Below are positions 33,631 to 43,525 of a DNA stretch of 64,000 bases, one piece after another. The position numbers were made by a program, and so were the translations under genes. Positions within the stretch are counted from its first letter, which is position 1; every line of letters begins with the position of its first letter. The stretch covers positions 39,107,791 through 39,171,790 of the forward strand of contig NC_081412.1 in the NCBI RefSeq assembly GCF_030272615.1, in the 5' to 3' direction. The DNA comes from Cryptomeria japonica. Lineage: Eukaryota > Streptophyta > Pinopsida > Cupressales > Cupressaceae. The notes beneath the pieces were generated by a model, which was not told the origin of the DNA, did no database searches, and worked only from the letters and a program-made list of their open reading frames with translations.

Positions 33631-36447
33631 ATGGATCACATTCCCACCCGTGAGCACATCACCAAGAGGATCCGATGGTACAAGAGACCCACAGGCTATG
33701 GACCACCGGTATGTACGACTATCCACCTCTATGATTTTGTAGGTTTAGGCTAGGATTAGGGCTTAGTTTAGGGTTAACATTTAGCAAGGCGGATGCGTTG
33801 ATCGTCGTTACAGTGCGCACGCCTATAGGGTAGCGTGAGCACTTGTGAATGGAAGGGGATAACCTAGGGTTTTGGGGCGAGCACACACATTTGGCACGGG
33901 CAGTCGCGCTTTGGCATGGTAACTCACGGTGGGGGTAGTTAGGGTTAGGTTTAGGGTTAGGAAAGGGTGGTGCGGCACGAGCAGTCGTGTTAGGGTAGGT
34001 TAGGTTTAGGGTAGGGAGGGAAAAGGGATATCGTGGCATGGGCGCTCACGCTAGTGTAGATTAGTATTTGGCCAGGTGGGGGGAAAAGGTTGCGTGGCAC
34101 GTGCGCTCGCGCTAGTTCGGTCTAGGGTCCCAATTGGGGGTTTGTCAGTGCGTGCGCTTGTAAAATGACGCGAGCGCCATGGGTTTGGCACATGCGCTGA
34201 GTGAATCAGCGTGTGCGCTATGGAAGAAAGGGATGGAAAAAAAAGGCTTGGAATTTTTGGCTTTGGGTAAGGTATAGGTGTATCAGGGGGCATGGTAGGG
34301 CTTAAGGATGTGAAATGATGAATTGGATTGTTGGATGTAGGCTGATTTGGGGTCGTTGGCATTGAGGGAGCACTGGCCAGCGACCATGAGATTATATCAA
34401 TGGTTGCGGTCGGATGAGTTAGAGATCCTAGCTATTGTGGGGTTGCATTTTGTGGGTAGGTGGTTGAGGATTCAAGCCCATACTGCGATGATGACGATGT
34501 TAGTGGAGAGGTGGGATAGTAGATATCACCTTCCACCTACCTACCGGCGAGGTGATGGTGACTCTGCTAGATGTATGGAGGATCTCAAAGATCCCCATTC
34601 ACAGCGTCATCCCAGAGTACCGATTAGATGAGATATATTTTTACCTACGAGAGGTTTGCGAGTATGAGGCCTTGCCAATGTTGGACAAGAGCAGGATGCA
34701 TTTGGGTAGGGCGATGGGTATCAGACATATACCTCATCTAATACTTGTGATTTGCAGATTTTTGAGTGGATGGATTCTACCTAATCTTGGAGGACATGGG
34801 TTTCCGGTTGGATGGAGCAGGTTTATTTATTTCATGGTACATGATTGTGCGCAGTATGCCTGAGGAGCAACGATGTTGGCTCAGATGTACCATGATATGC
34901 ATCTCGTCGTATACAGGGAGTATGCCAACTTATTTGTAGGAGTGACACTTCTCCATATTTGGGCTTAGGAGCATATTGTAGTTACCCGACCACTGGGTGT
35001 ATAGGATATGCGGGCCCGATGACCATATATAGATAGGTATAGGGGCCTGCTACATTATACACGGATAGGATCGATATGGTTTTGGCACCACATTTTTTAT
35101 GAGCTTATGTAGTTCACATGGTGGCCATTTTTGGATAGTGAGATATGGAGGGGGGACTGCCAGCTGCACTAGGTCGGAGTGGATATGTGGTTGTTTAGTA
35201 GGTCTGTATATATCATGGAGTATTATACCCCTTACAGAGTAGCAAGATAGTTCGGCCTGCTCTAGGAAATAGTGGGAGACATACCATTGTATCCTCGAAT
35301 GACACGAGAGGAGAGGTTTTGGGGCCCGACGGCAAGTCCATTGGAGGGCAGGACTAGTTTCCAGATGGAAGTATATTTGGTTTGGGATGAGCGGCATAGG
35401 GTAGGAGAGGATCCAGGGACCATAGGAGGATACAGGAGTTGGTGGGAGGGACATTTTCCAGTGCATCTTACCATTCCTGGCATTCTGGAGGATGATGAGT
35501 TGCAACCAATGGTAGATGAGGTAGTCGATGAAGAGGATGATGGACCTAGTGAGAGGGTTGTGGTTGCAGTAGGGAGGGGTGCTAACAGACAACATAGGAG
35601 GGTTAGGGTGGTATGGAGGAGATAGCCTGAGGCAGAACAAGGACATGCAAGAGCACTACTAGCAGGGGAGGCAATTGAGGGAGGGGATGGTGGGGGAGAG
35701 GAGGTTGTACCTATTGATATTCTAGAGGCATAGGTACAGGGTGTAGGGTTAGAGGCTAGGGGAGGAGTGTCACAGGCTAATTTTGATAGACTCCAACAGT
35801 AGAGAGATGCCACCCAGGTGAGACTACACTCACTCAAGGACGAGCTACAGATAGAGAGGGCCAGGAGGCAAAGTCTGAAGGTAGAGGTGGATCAGTTTTG
35901 GTGGGAGATAAAAGACTTGATAGACAACCTCCATACCATGAGGATAGAGGTAGATGATTTGAGGAGGAATAGGGAGGAGTCTGAGCGGATGCTAGAGGAG
36001 GCATGGTTAGGGACTGCCATTGGTGCCTTACAGGACGTTCTCTACCGATAGGATGATGAGCTAGAGGAGCTACGGGGCCGAGTACAGAGGGAAAAGGTAG
36101 ATGCTACACGACTGTGGGGGGAGAGGGATGTGGCATGTCAGATGTTGGTCCCCGCGGGGCTTGGATAGATATATTTTGATATGATGCAGTAGAGGGAGAG
36201 GGTGGAGAGGGCAGGTCGAGAGGCGACCTACTATAGGGGGCTATATCATGAAGTGGTACCAACGGTGCATCAAGAAACCTCGTACACTAAGAGTGTATGA
36301 TCTCATAGGACACAGAGACAACGGCCCACACAGAGCCAGCAGATGGGTGTATCGGTGGGTTTTAGGCCACCTAGAGAAGGGGGAGTAGGAGGGTCCGAGG
36401 GAGGAGGTGCTGAGGAGGGGTTTGGGGAGACAGGTGGAGAGAGCTAG
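33631..36447 (+). pseudogene. Antisense plant mobile domain (PMD) gene relic within the retroelement
   Basis: It lies between integrase and the 3' LTR and runs against the retroelement. Exon 1 (33631-33708, MDHIPTREHITKRIRW) is 26 codons; the intron is 33709-34340; exon 2 opens in phase with ADLGSLALREHWPATM. Exon 2 has the PMD pattern: VGLHFVGRWLRIQAH, then TLLDVWRISKIPIHS, RFIYFMVHDCAQYA, QMYHDMHLVVYREYA and HIVVTRP. The part from about 35810 (RLHSLKDELQIERARRQSL) is a predicted coiled coil, followed by a G/E-rich tail ending at TAG 36445. One frameshift lies near 34540-34552. The remaining frame has about 12 TAG, 3 TGA and no TAA stops, many at expected Q or W codons. PMD proteins (MAIN/MAIL family) act in nuclear gene silencing and genome stability. 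Extra antisense frames, some PMD-like, are known in Tat elements. Confidence 0.8.
33709..34340 (+). other. Intron of the antisense PMD gene relic
   Basis: 632 bases from GTATGT at 33709 to TGTAG at 34340, flanked by codons in phase 0 on both sides. It contains telomere-like TTAGGGTTAGG words and GC-rich words such as GTGCGCTCGCGCT. Survival of an intron fits a gene carried antisense to the retroelement transcript, where its splice sites are not read. Confidence 0.7.
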
Positions 36448-38486
36448 CTCCATTTTGTTTTATGTGTTATATTTTGACCCTTTGGGGTGATGATTGTATT
36501 ATGACAGACATATTCATCCTTTTGAGCTTATATATACGATTTGTGGCGGCAGTGTTGCATGTACCTTATTATGATGGACTCTATTTATTTTTTTATGATG
36601 TGATGCATGGATGATGATTATGTATTTATTGTGCTAACCTATTTGTGATGCAGGGTGGATGCTTATATATATATACTTATGATACATTGCTGACATGTTT
36701 ATGGATGCAGGATAGATGCATGTGTATGATATGTTATGGAATGTGGGATGAGTGATTATGTAGCTCAACATGTTTTGATGTGTATATATGTTGTATATGA
36801 GGATGTTTAATGTATGATGAACATGCAATACAATAATAGATGTAGATGCAAATTATTTATTCTAAATGATAAATTAGTCTAAATGCAATCTACATGAGGA
36901 ATGAATGATGAATGTAATGCCACCTAAATGCAATGTAAATGATCAATGCTATGCAAATAATGGGATCTAAATGAATGATGAAATGGATGAATAATGTAAT
37001 GTAGATGTAAAATGGACAATGAATGTAATCTAAGAGAATGAATTAATGCCATCTAATATGAATGGATAATGTAACCTAAATGACATATGCAATGCAATCT
37101 AAGTTTTTAATGCTTATGAAAATGATAATCTAAGTGAATAGCGTAATGAAATGAATAGATAATGTAACCTAACTAAATAGATAATGTAATATATATGAGT
37201 AATGAAATGAATGCTGCCACCTAGGTGGATAAAATGAATGGATAATGCAATGAGAGATGCATTCTAAATGCAGAATGTTTTTGTGAATATGCCGGTAATA
37301 ATACAATGATGTTAGATAGAAATAGAAGAATAGGGGAGGAAGGGGGGGGGGGGGAATTGAAGACTCCGTGGGATTATTAGATTGGTAGAATTAGGACTTT
37401 ATGGAATGATGGGGAGAGTTGTGCACAAAAGATGTGGAGAGCCACCCTAGTTTAATATTTCCCTAGGTAACCTGCACCATGGATTATAGGAATCAGGATG
37501 CCATGAAAAACCCAAGGCGTGGACTGACTTCAACTCAAACAGGAATTCCTTACACATAGCTATGCAAGTGTTGAGGAACACTGATAAAAAGTTGTGGGTA
37601 CGTGCAAGGAAACCCTCAAACACACTGATACCTCTTATACACGAGAAGGTAAGTGTTGATAAACACTAGTACCAGGTCGTCAGTTCATACAAGAGAGATC
37701 CAAAACATGTCATGCTATGAAAATATGACCCAGTATGCACCTGTTATAAATATACTTGGATATGGAAGATCCAGGTAGTCGTAGGGAAACAGATGCAAGT
37801 CAAAATAAAAATCCAAGAAATCAAACAAGTCACCCATACATGACCAACTGATGTCTCTTGCCAAGAGTAGGATTAGGATGGAGTATTAAACTACTAGGCG
37901 AGGGAAGGATTCATCCCTAGGGCAAAGGATAGGGTTGGTGGATTTTGGACTAGGAAATTGACTAGATGACCTTGAAGATTAACTTGCGGACTTAGGACTG
38001 ACCTCAAGACTTGATGAAGCTCACACAGAGGCACAACTTTAGGAAATGGGAGACAAAAGCTCAGTTTGATGGGACAATCTTTATTCATGATTTAGGTGAA
38101 GATTCATCATCATACGAGTGATTATTCCAGCGGGAGTGGAGGAACGTCATGATGGGTGAATTGGATAGTGAGGATGATGGATATGAGGTGATGGAATATT
38201 GACCTGATAGACGATGGATCTAGATAATTTACCTTAGCACCTGCACCCAGGTTTTCACCAAGATACTTTCCCATTAATGCCACAAAGTGGTTTTCACTAA
38301 TGGATGACTTGATTTTTCTTTACTTTTTTCATTTATTTATATTTTTTTAATTTATTTTTGTGTGTCACAAGGTGCCCATTTACGAGGTTTTCACTAGAGT
38401 GACGATCTTTTTACAGGATCTCTTTATCATTTTTTTGTATTTTTGTTTTTATTTTTTTATTTTTGGAATTGATGACTTTCTGAGGA
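36448..38486. other. Spacer between integrase and the antisense gene of the Tat-type element
   Basis: No conserved coding. It holds the degenerate tandem block at 36838-37290, a run of 14 G near 37345, and at 38250-38390 three copies of GGTTTTCAC, two of them beside GCACC or GGTGCC words. T-rich stretches separate these motifs. A similar arrangement occurs at about 24161-24310. Confidence 0.6.
36838..37290. repeat. Degenerate tandem repeats in the element's 3' region
   Basis: About 450 bases made of variants of AATGAATGGATAATGTAACCTAAATG, with unit length drifting between roughly 20 and 45. Tandem arrays in the 3' untranslated region are a known trait of Tat/Ogre elements. Confidence 0.7.
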
Positions 38487-39590
38487 CTAGGCATAGAATC
38501 TTTTTAGGTGCATGATGTTCATTGTATCATCCAAAGGATCTCCTTCAGAAGTAGCCAACTGATATGCCCCTGATCCATATTTTGTTGTGATCATATAAGG
38601 TCCAAGCCAATTAGGCTCAAACTTGCCTTTCTTTTCTCTTTCTTGAAGGTTTTTTTGATTTTCCATGAGGACAGGATCACCAATTTCAAATTCCCGATTT
38701 TTGACCTTCTTGTGGTAATTCATGCATAGGAGATTTTGATATACTTGGAGATGGTTAAGGCCTTGAGGTGCCTTTCATCTAGCAGTTCTAGCTCTTGTAG
38801 TCTGGCAACTCTGTATTCCTCATCTAGGAGGATATCCTATAGTGACACCCTTAGAGAGGGGATCTCGATCTCAAGAGGGAGGATGGCTTCAGAGCCAAAG
38901 ACAACGGAATAGGGGGTGGCACCTATGGGTGTGTGGATGGAGGTGTGGTAAGCCCATAGAGCAGGGTGGAGTTGGAGGTGCCAATCACGACCAGCTTCAT
39001 TAACTATCTTTTTGAGGATTTTGATTAGGGTTTTGTTAGAAGCCTCAGCTTGATCGTTGCCTTATGGGTAATTTGGGGTGGAGAAGCGATGTTGGATGTT
39101 GAATTTCTGGCAAAGCTCTTTAACATCTTAATTTTTGAATTGTCTGTTGTTATCTATAATGATAACTTTTTGGATTCCATATCGACAAATCAAGTAGTTC
39201 AGAATGAATTTGGAGATCTTCTTACCAGTGGTGAAGGTAAGAGGAATGGCCTCTACCCACTTGGTGAAATATTCGGTGGTGGTGATAATGAATTTATGAC
39301 CATTGGAGGATGTAGGGTGTATTTTCCCAATGAGATCTAGCCCCCAATGTGAGAAGGACCAGAGTGTGTTGAACGACTTCAACTCTTGCGATGGTGCATG
39401 GATTTTGTCACCATGTTGCTAGCAAGAGATACATTTCTTTACATAATTATATGCATCTACTTCCATTTTAGGCCAGTAGTATCCTGTTCTCAAGAGATTT
39501 TTAGCCATGGTGAGCCCACTTGAGTATGCCCCATAGATGCCTTCGTGCACTTAACATAGTTATCATTTAGCCTCTTGTTTATCTAAACAC
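38487..39590 (-). pseudogene. Tat-type integrase remnant
   Basis: Reading the minus strand: an N-terminal zinc-binding part (GYYWPKM, then KKCISC with a stop following) above 39400. The catalytic core is at 39128-39382 (FSHWGLDLIGKIHP, EYFTKWVEAIPL, IICRYGIQ-type sequence, IIIDNNRQFKN). A broken middle part follows. The C-terminal domain is at 38487-38723 (REFEIGDPVLMENQ, GKFEPNWLGPYMI, MHLKRFYA). Core and C-terminus are in different frames, with stops between them. Integrase would insert element DNA into chromosomes; this copy is inactive. It follows RNase H directly, as usual in gypsy pol. Confidence 0.9.
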
Positions 39591-39591
39591 C

Positions 39592-40518
39592 TTAGGAGGG
39601 AACCATCGAAATGCCTTTTGAATAAGGTGTCTCCAAGGATAGTGTAATGAGCACATCAATGGATGAAAGTTTGTTGTTGGGTTTTGGTAAGGTGTGGGGG
39701 AATGGTGTTATCTTTAGGAAAGCGAAGGTCTCTTGATACCAGGGGGATTCAGGACCAACGAGTATGCACACCATTTCAGATTCTGGTAAATCATATGTCG
39801 GTATGAATAATTGCTCAACCAAGTAGTCACACTTTTGATTATGTACTGGCATCTGATGGAGGGAGCCAATGGTGGCCATTGCATCTGCAACTCTGTTATT
39901 TATTTGTGGAATTTGATAAAACTTGATTGTTGTGAAATGATGCTTAAGATCTTCAACCATACTATGATAGGGAAGAAGCTTGTCATCTTTTGTTTGATAT
40001 TTGTGATTGACTTGTTTGATATAGCATAGTCCAGTAATCAGTGCTTCATATTTTGTGATGTTGTTGGTACATGCAAGGGCTATCTTGTATGACTTTGGGA
40101 TGCAATATCCTTGAGGTGTGATCAACAGTATTCCTGCCCCCGATCCATTTTGGGTGCAAGAGCCATCAAAGTACAACTGCCATGTGGAGGATGTAGTGAC
40201 AGTTATTATGAATTCGCCTGACAATTCTATAAGGATCAGATGGTCACCTGGAAGTGGAGCACCAGCCAGTTGGTCTACGATTACCTTTCCCTTGATTGCT
40301 TTTCTATCTACATATTCAATGTCAAACTCTCTTAATAGCATGACCCATTTAGCAGTCTTACTAGTGAGGGTAGCGTTTGACAAGAGATATTTAAGAGGGT
40401 CAATCTTAGCAATTAGTTTTGTTTTGTTGTTTAGCATGTAGTGCCAGAGTTTTTGTGTACTAAATACCAATGCTAAGAATGCTCTTTCAATGGGGGTATA
40501 ATTGAGCTCATACCCCAT
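39592..40518 (-). pseudogene. RNase H plus second, archaeal-type RNase H
   Basis: An open stretch of 308 codons. The first part is the gypsy RNase H end (LNYTPIERAFLALVFSTQKL, KTAKWVMLLREFDIEYVDRK). The second part is an extra RNase H (aRNH): WQLYFDGSCTQNGSGAGILL and TNNITKYEALITGL. In family members the glutamate of the AEYEAL motif is expected where this copy has TK. The segment carrying the GDS aspartate is missing: ALITGL passes almost directly to KYQTKDDKLLPY. NNRVADAMA marks its end. A tandem aRNH domain is diagnostic of the Tat lineage. Both changes should abolish activity of the second domain. Confidence 0.88.
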
Positions 40519-40524
40519 GAGTAT

Positions 40525-41727
40525 TCAACTGATGTAGTATATGGCATGCTCCTTTCCCTGATCATCTGTTTGTGCCAATAATGCCCCCAATGCCACTATA
40601 GTAGCACACATGTACAAAATAAAAGGCTTTCCATGAGTAGGAGGCATAAGAACTAGAGGTGATGCCAAATATTCTTTGATTTTTTCAAAATCCTTTTGAC
40701 ACAGGCAGTCCCATTTAAAATTTGTATCTTTGCACAACAGATGTACAAATGGATGGCATTTATCTGCAAGCTGCAAGATGAAGCGCCTGATAGATTGGAG
40801 TTTCCCTTGGAGGCTGCGCAGCTGTTTGAGGGTCTTTGGGGGAGGCATTTCCATGATGGCTTTCACCTTTGCAGGATCAACCTCGTTGCCTCTATGGGAA
40901 ACAATGAAACCTAGCAGTTTTCCCGATGTGAAACCAAAGACACACTTCTTAGGATTGAGGCGTAGTTTGTATTTTTCCAATCTTTCAAAAATTTGCCTTA
41001 AGATAGGGATGTGCTTATGTCTTTTCTTTGATTTTCCTAGAAGATTGTCCACATAGTCCTTCATGATTTTGTGAGAGAGGTCATAAAAAATTGTTGTCAT
41101 TGCACGTTGATATGTAGGTCTGACATTTTTGAGACCAAAAGGCATGACCTGGTAACAGAAAGTCCCCCATGGTGTTGTGAATGCAGTTTTGTGTTGATCT
41201 TCCTCTACGATCCTGATCTGATTATATCTGGAAAATCCGTCTATAGGTCATAGCATCTCATGTCCCATTGTGAGGTCCACGATCATGTCTATGTTGAGGA
41301 GTGGGAAATCATCCTTAGGGCAAGCCTTGTTTAGATCTCAAAAATCAGTATTGATGAAGATGCCCCCAATAGGTTTTCCGACATGTACAATGTTTCATAC
41401 CCATTCAGAGTAGTCTATTGGTTTGATGAATTCTACATCCAACACCTTTTGGAGTTCCTCTTTCACCAGGAGTGCAATATGTGGATGCATCTTGCATAAA
41501 TTCTTCTTTGCAGGTTTTGCATCTGGATGAACAACAAGATTATGAACCACCAAGTCGGGATCTAGACCTGGCATGTCAGCATAGGACCAAGCGAAGTTGA
41601 TTTTTGTCTCTATGAGAAAATTGATGAAGTCCCATTCCTCTTGATCCATGAGGGACATGGCAATGAGCACGTTCTTTGGAATGTCTTTGGTGCCCATATT
41701 GATACTGTCTATTTCCTCTATTAACAA
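40525..41727 (-). pseudogene. Tat-type reverse transcriptase, broken, YVDN active site
   Basis: The N-terminal part (41395-41727) has FAWSYADMPGLDPDLVVH, the usual RT lead-in of this lineage. Between 41395 and 41145 the frame continues with several stops (the region with DLNKACPKDDFPL is visible). The palm part from 41145 has PFGLKNVRPTYQRAM and the catalytic box as YVDN (41044-41055) instead of YVDD, then KKCVFGFTSGKLLGFIVS and LRSLQGKLQSIRRF. RT would synthesise element DNA from RNA. The last aspartate replaced by asparagine, plus the stops, make it inactive. It stays in the same frame as the RNase H that follows. Confidence 0.9.
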
Positions 41728-42053
41728 GTTTGACCTGTCCTATGGAAGATGACCAATGGTAGAGAGGTCAAGTCCCTCATCCTCAAGTGCCTTTTCCAGG
41801 TTTTCACTTTCGGATATGCCCTTTGTTTTTACTTTTTTCTCATCCAAGGTACCTCAGAGGGGTTTTCACCTAGGGGATCATGTTTTTTCTTTTTATTATC
41901 TTTTTTGTGACTAAGGGCATTGACCTGACTACCAAAGTATCCCTTTTCATGCAGTTGAAACCCGTGTACTCTATTGTAGTCTTCCAAATTACGCATATGC
42001 AGGAGAGTTATGAGAGCGTTATCATCAACGCAAATGTGTAAAGTGGGTTTGTC
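41728..42053 (-). other. Pol linker between G-patch and RT
   Basis: A decayed linker within the polyprotein. It includes a GGGGTTTTCACCTAGG word near 41870, like the motifs of the 3' spacer. No domain recognised. Confidence 0.5.
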
Positions 42054-42395
42054 TCATTGGCCCCAGTCTATAAGTTCAGGATGGACAAGATGTAGCTCGT
42101 GTGGAATGGGAGGGGTTATGGGAGTGATGATGTTGATGTGGGTATCAAATAAGATGTCATCTTCGTATTCAAAAGGCATTACATGGAACTCCTCTTCGTT
42201 AGAGTCTTCGACATCCAAAGAAGGACTTGAAGGGGCACCAGTGATAGTGATCTTAGACACTGGAGTGTACCCCAAGCCCCTATTATACTTGTATGAGATA
42301 GGATTTATTGGTGTTTTTCTTCCTTTCTCCTTTGGTCCCAGGCCATGTCCTTTGTAACCCATCTTTTCTATTATAGCTGATGCTTTTGGATACAT
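42054..42395 (-). pseudogene. G-patch domain segment of the Tat polyprotein
   Basis: The 113-residue frame contains IIEKMGYKGHGLGPKEKGR, matching the glycine-rich G-patch pattern (aromatic residue, then spaced glycines), followed by an acidic stretch (VEDSNEEEFH). It lies between protease and RT. G-patch modules bind RNA or activate helicases, and occur beside the protease in some retroviruses and plant gypsy elements. In this copy it is separated from protease and RT by frame breaks. Confidence 0.75.
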
Positions 42396-42849
42396 TTTTT
42401 TAGGTATTTTTCTTGGGTCTTCATCTTCTTCCCATTACAACCATGAAGAGACATTTGTGTCAAGACTCTCCTCATCAAATGGACCCCATTGATGAAAGGT
42501 GGTATCTTTGCATTATATAACAGGTTTTTGATCTTTTATTTATTTATTTTGGTTTGCCGAATGACTTGGGAGATAAGGGGAGATTGCCTATTAATAAGAC
42601 ATCCTTGAGTTTGTATACTTTGCAACCATTATCTAGGATCTTGATTTTGGGCTTTTCTTGGGATGAGGTGGAGGCGACGTTTGATGTGTCAGATGGAGGA
42701 GTTGGAGAGGGTCTATTCGGTGGGAAATGATATGCATGCTTCCCATCTAAGAGCTTGCAATATTGAAAGGGTTGTGGATCACCTTTGATAGTGATATCTC
42801 TTCCATTGAAGGGGAATTTGATGCATTGATGACAAGTGGAGGTGACGAC
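42396..42849 (-). other. Decayed polyprotein between protease and G-patch
   Basis: No domain recognised; stops in all minus-strand frames. Position alone places it in gag-pol. Confidence 0.45.
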
Positions 42850-43293
42850 CTACAAGGAATGAATCCATGGGCAACCGAGGAGAATATTGTAAGGGAGATC
42901 AAGATCTAGGACTTGGCAATGGGTCTTAATTGTAATAGGGCCCACTTGAAGAGGAAAGGTGATCATGCCTTTAGAAACTCTTTCTGCATCATCATATGCT
43001 TTTATTGTGATTCTTCCAGATGTATCTACCAAGTCCTTAGAAAGTCCCAATTGTTTTATTAACTTGTATGTACACAAATTGAGTCTGGATCCACCATCTA
43101 TCAAGATATGTTTGACCTTGTGCTTTTGGATAAGGGCTTCAATGTACAAAGGTTTATTATGGTCTTCATCTATAGGAGCATCATTGGAAGTGAACACAAG
43201 GTGTTGTTGGGCGACAAGGTTTCCAATGAGAGCTTGAAATTGGGTAGCATTGATATTACCAAGAACGCGAGACTCAAGGAGGGATTGTTCCAA
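42850..43293 (-). pseudogene. Retroelement aspartic protease
   Basis: The 147-residue frame contains the active-site segment HILIDGGSRLNLCTYKL and the later motif DLPYNILLGCPWIHSL, both typical of gypsy proteases that cut the gag-pol polyprotein. The catalytic aspartate is present (DGGS). It is in a different frame from gag and from the G-patch segment, so the polyprotein is broken on both sides. Confidence 0.88.
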
Positions 43294-43525
43294 AATTTCC
43301 TTGTGGACAGGGGAAGTCTTGAGAAGTTCTAGGATGGAGATCTATGCGGGGGTCTTCCCAAGATGGTCAAAGAGGTCATATTGGCAGGTGGAAGACATGG
43401 GGGGAGGGTTTGGTGGGGGAGGGGCTGCTTGGACAGCGACTCTGCCTCAAAGGGTGGTCACATTGCAGTCATTCTGAGAGTGGGAAGCAGAAGGTGTAGT
43501 GCCTTGAATGACTTTCTTAGCAAGG

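Noticed and set aside
35050-35837. Long minus-strand frames of about 190 codons
   Set aside because: Complement of the G-rich PMD relic, whose plus-strand translation carries the recognisable domain.
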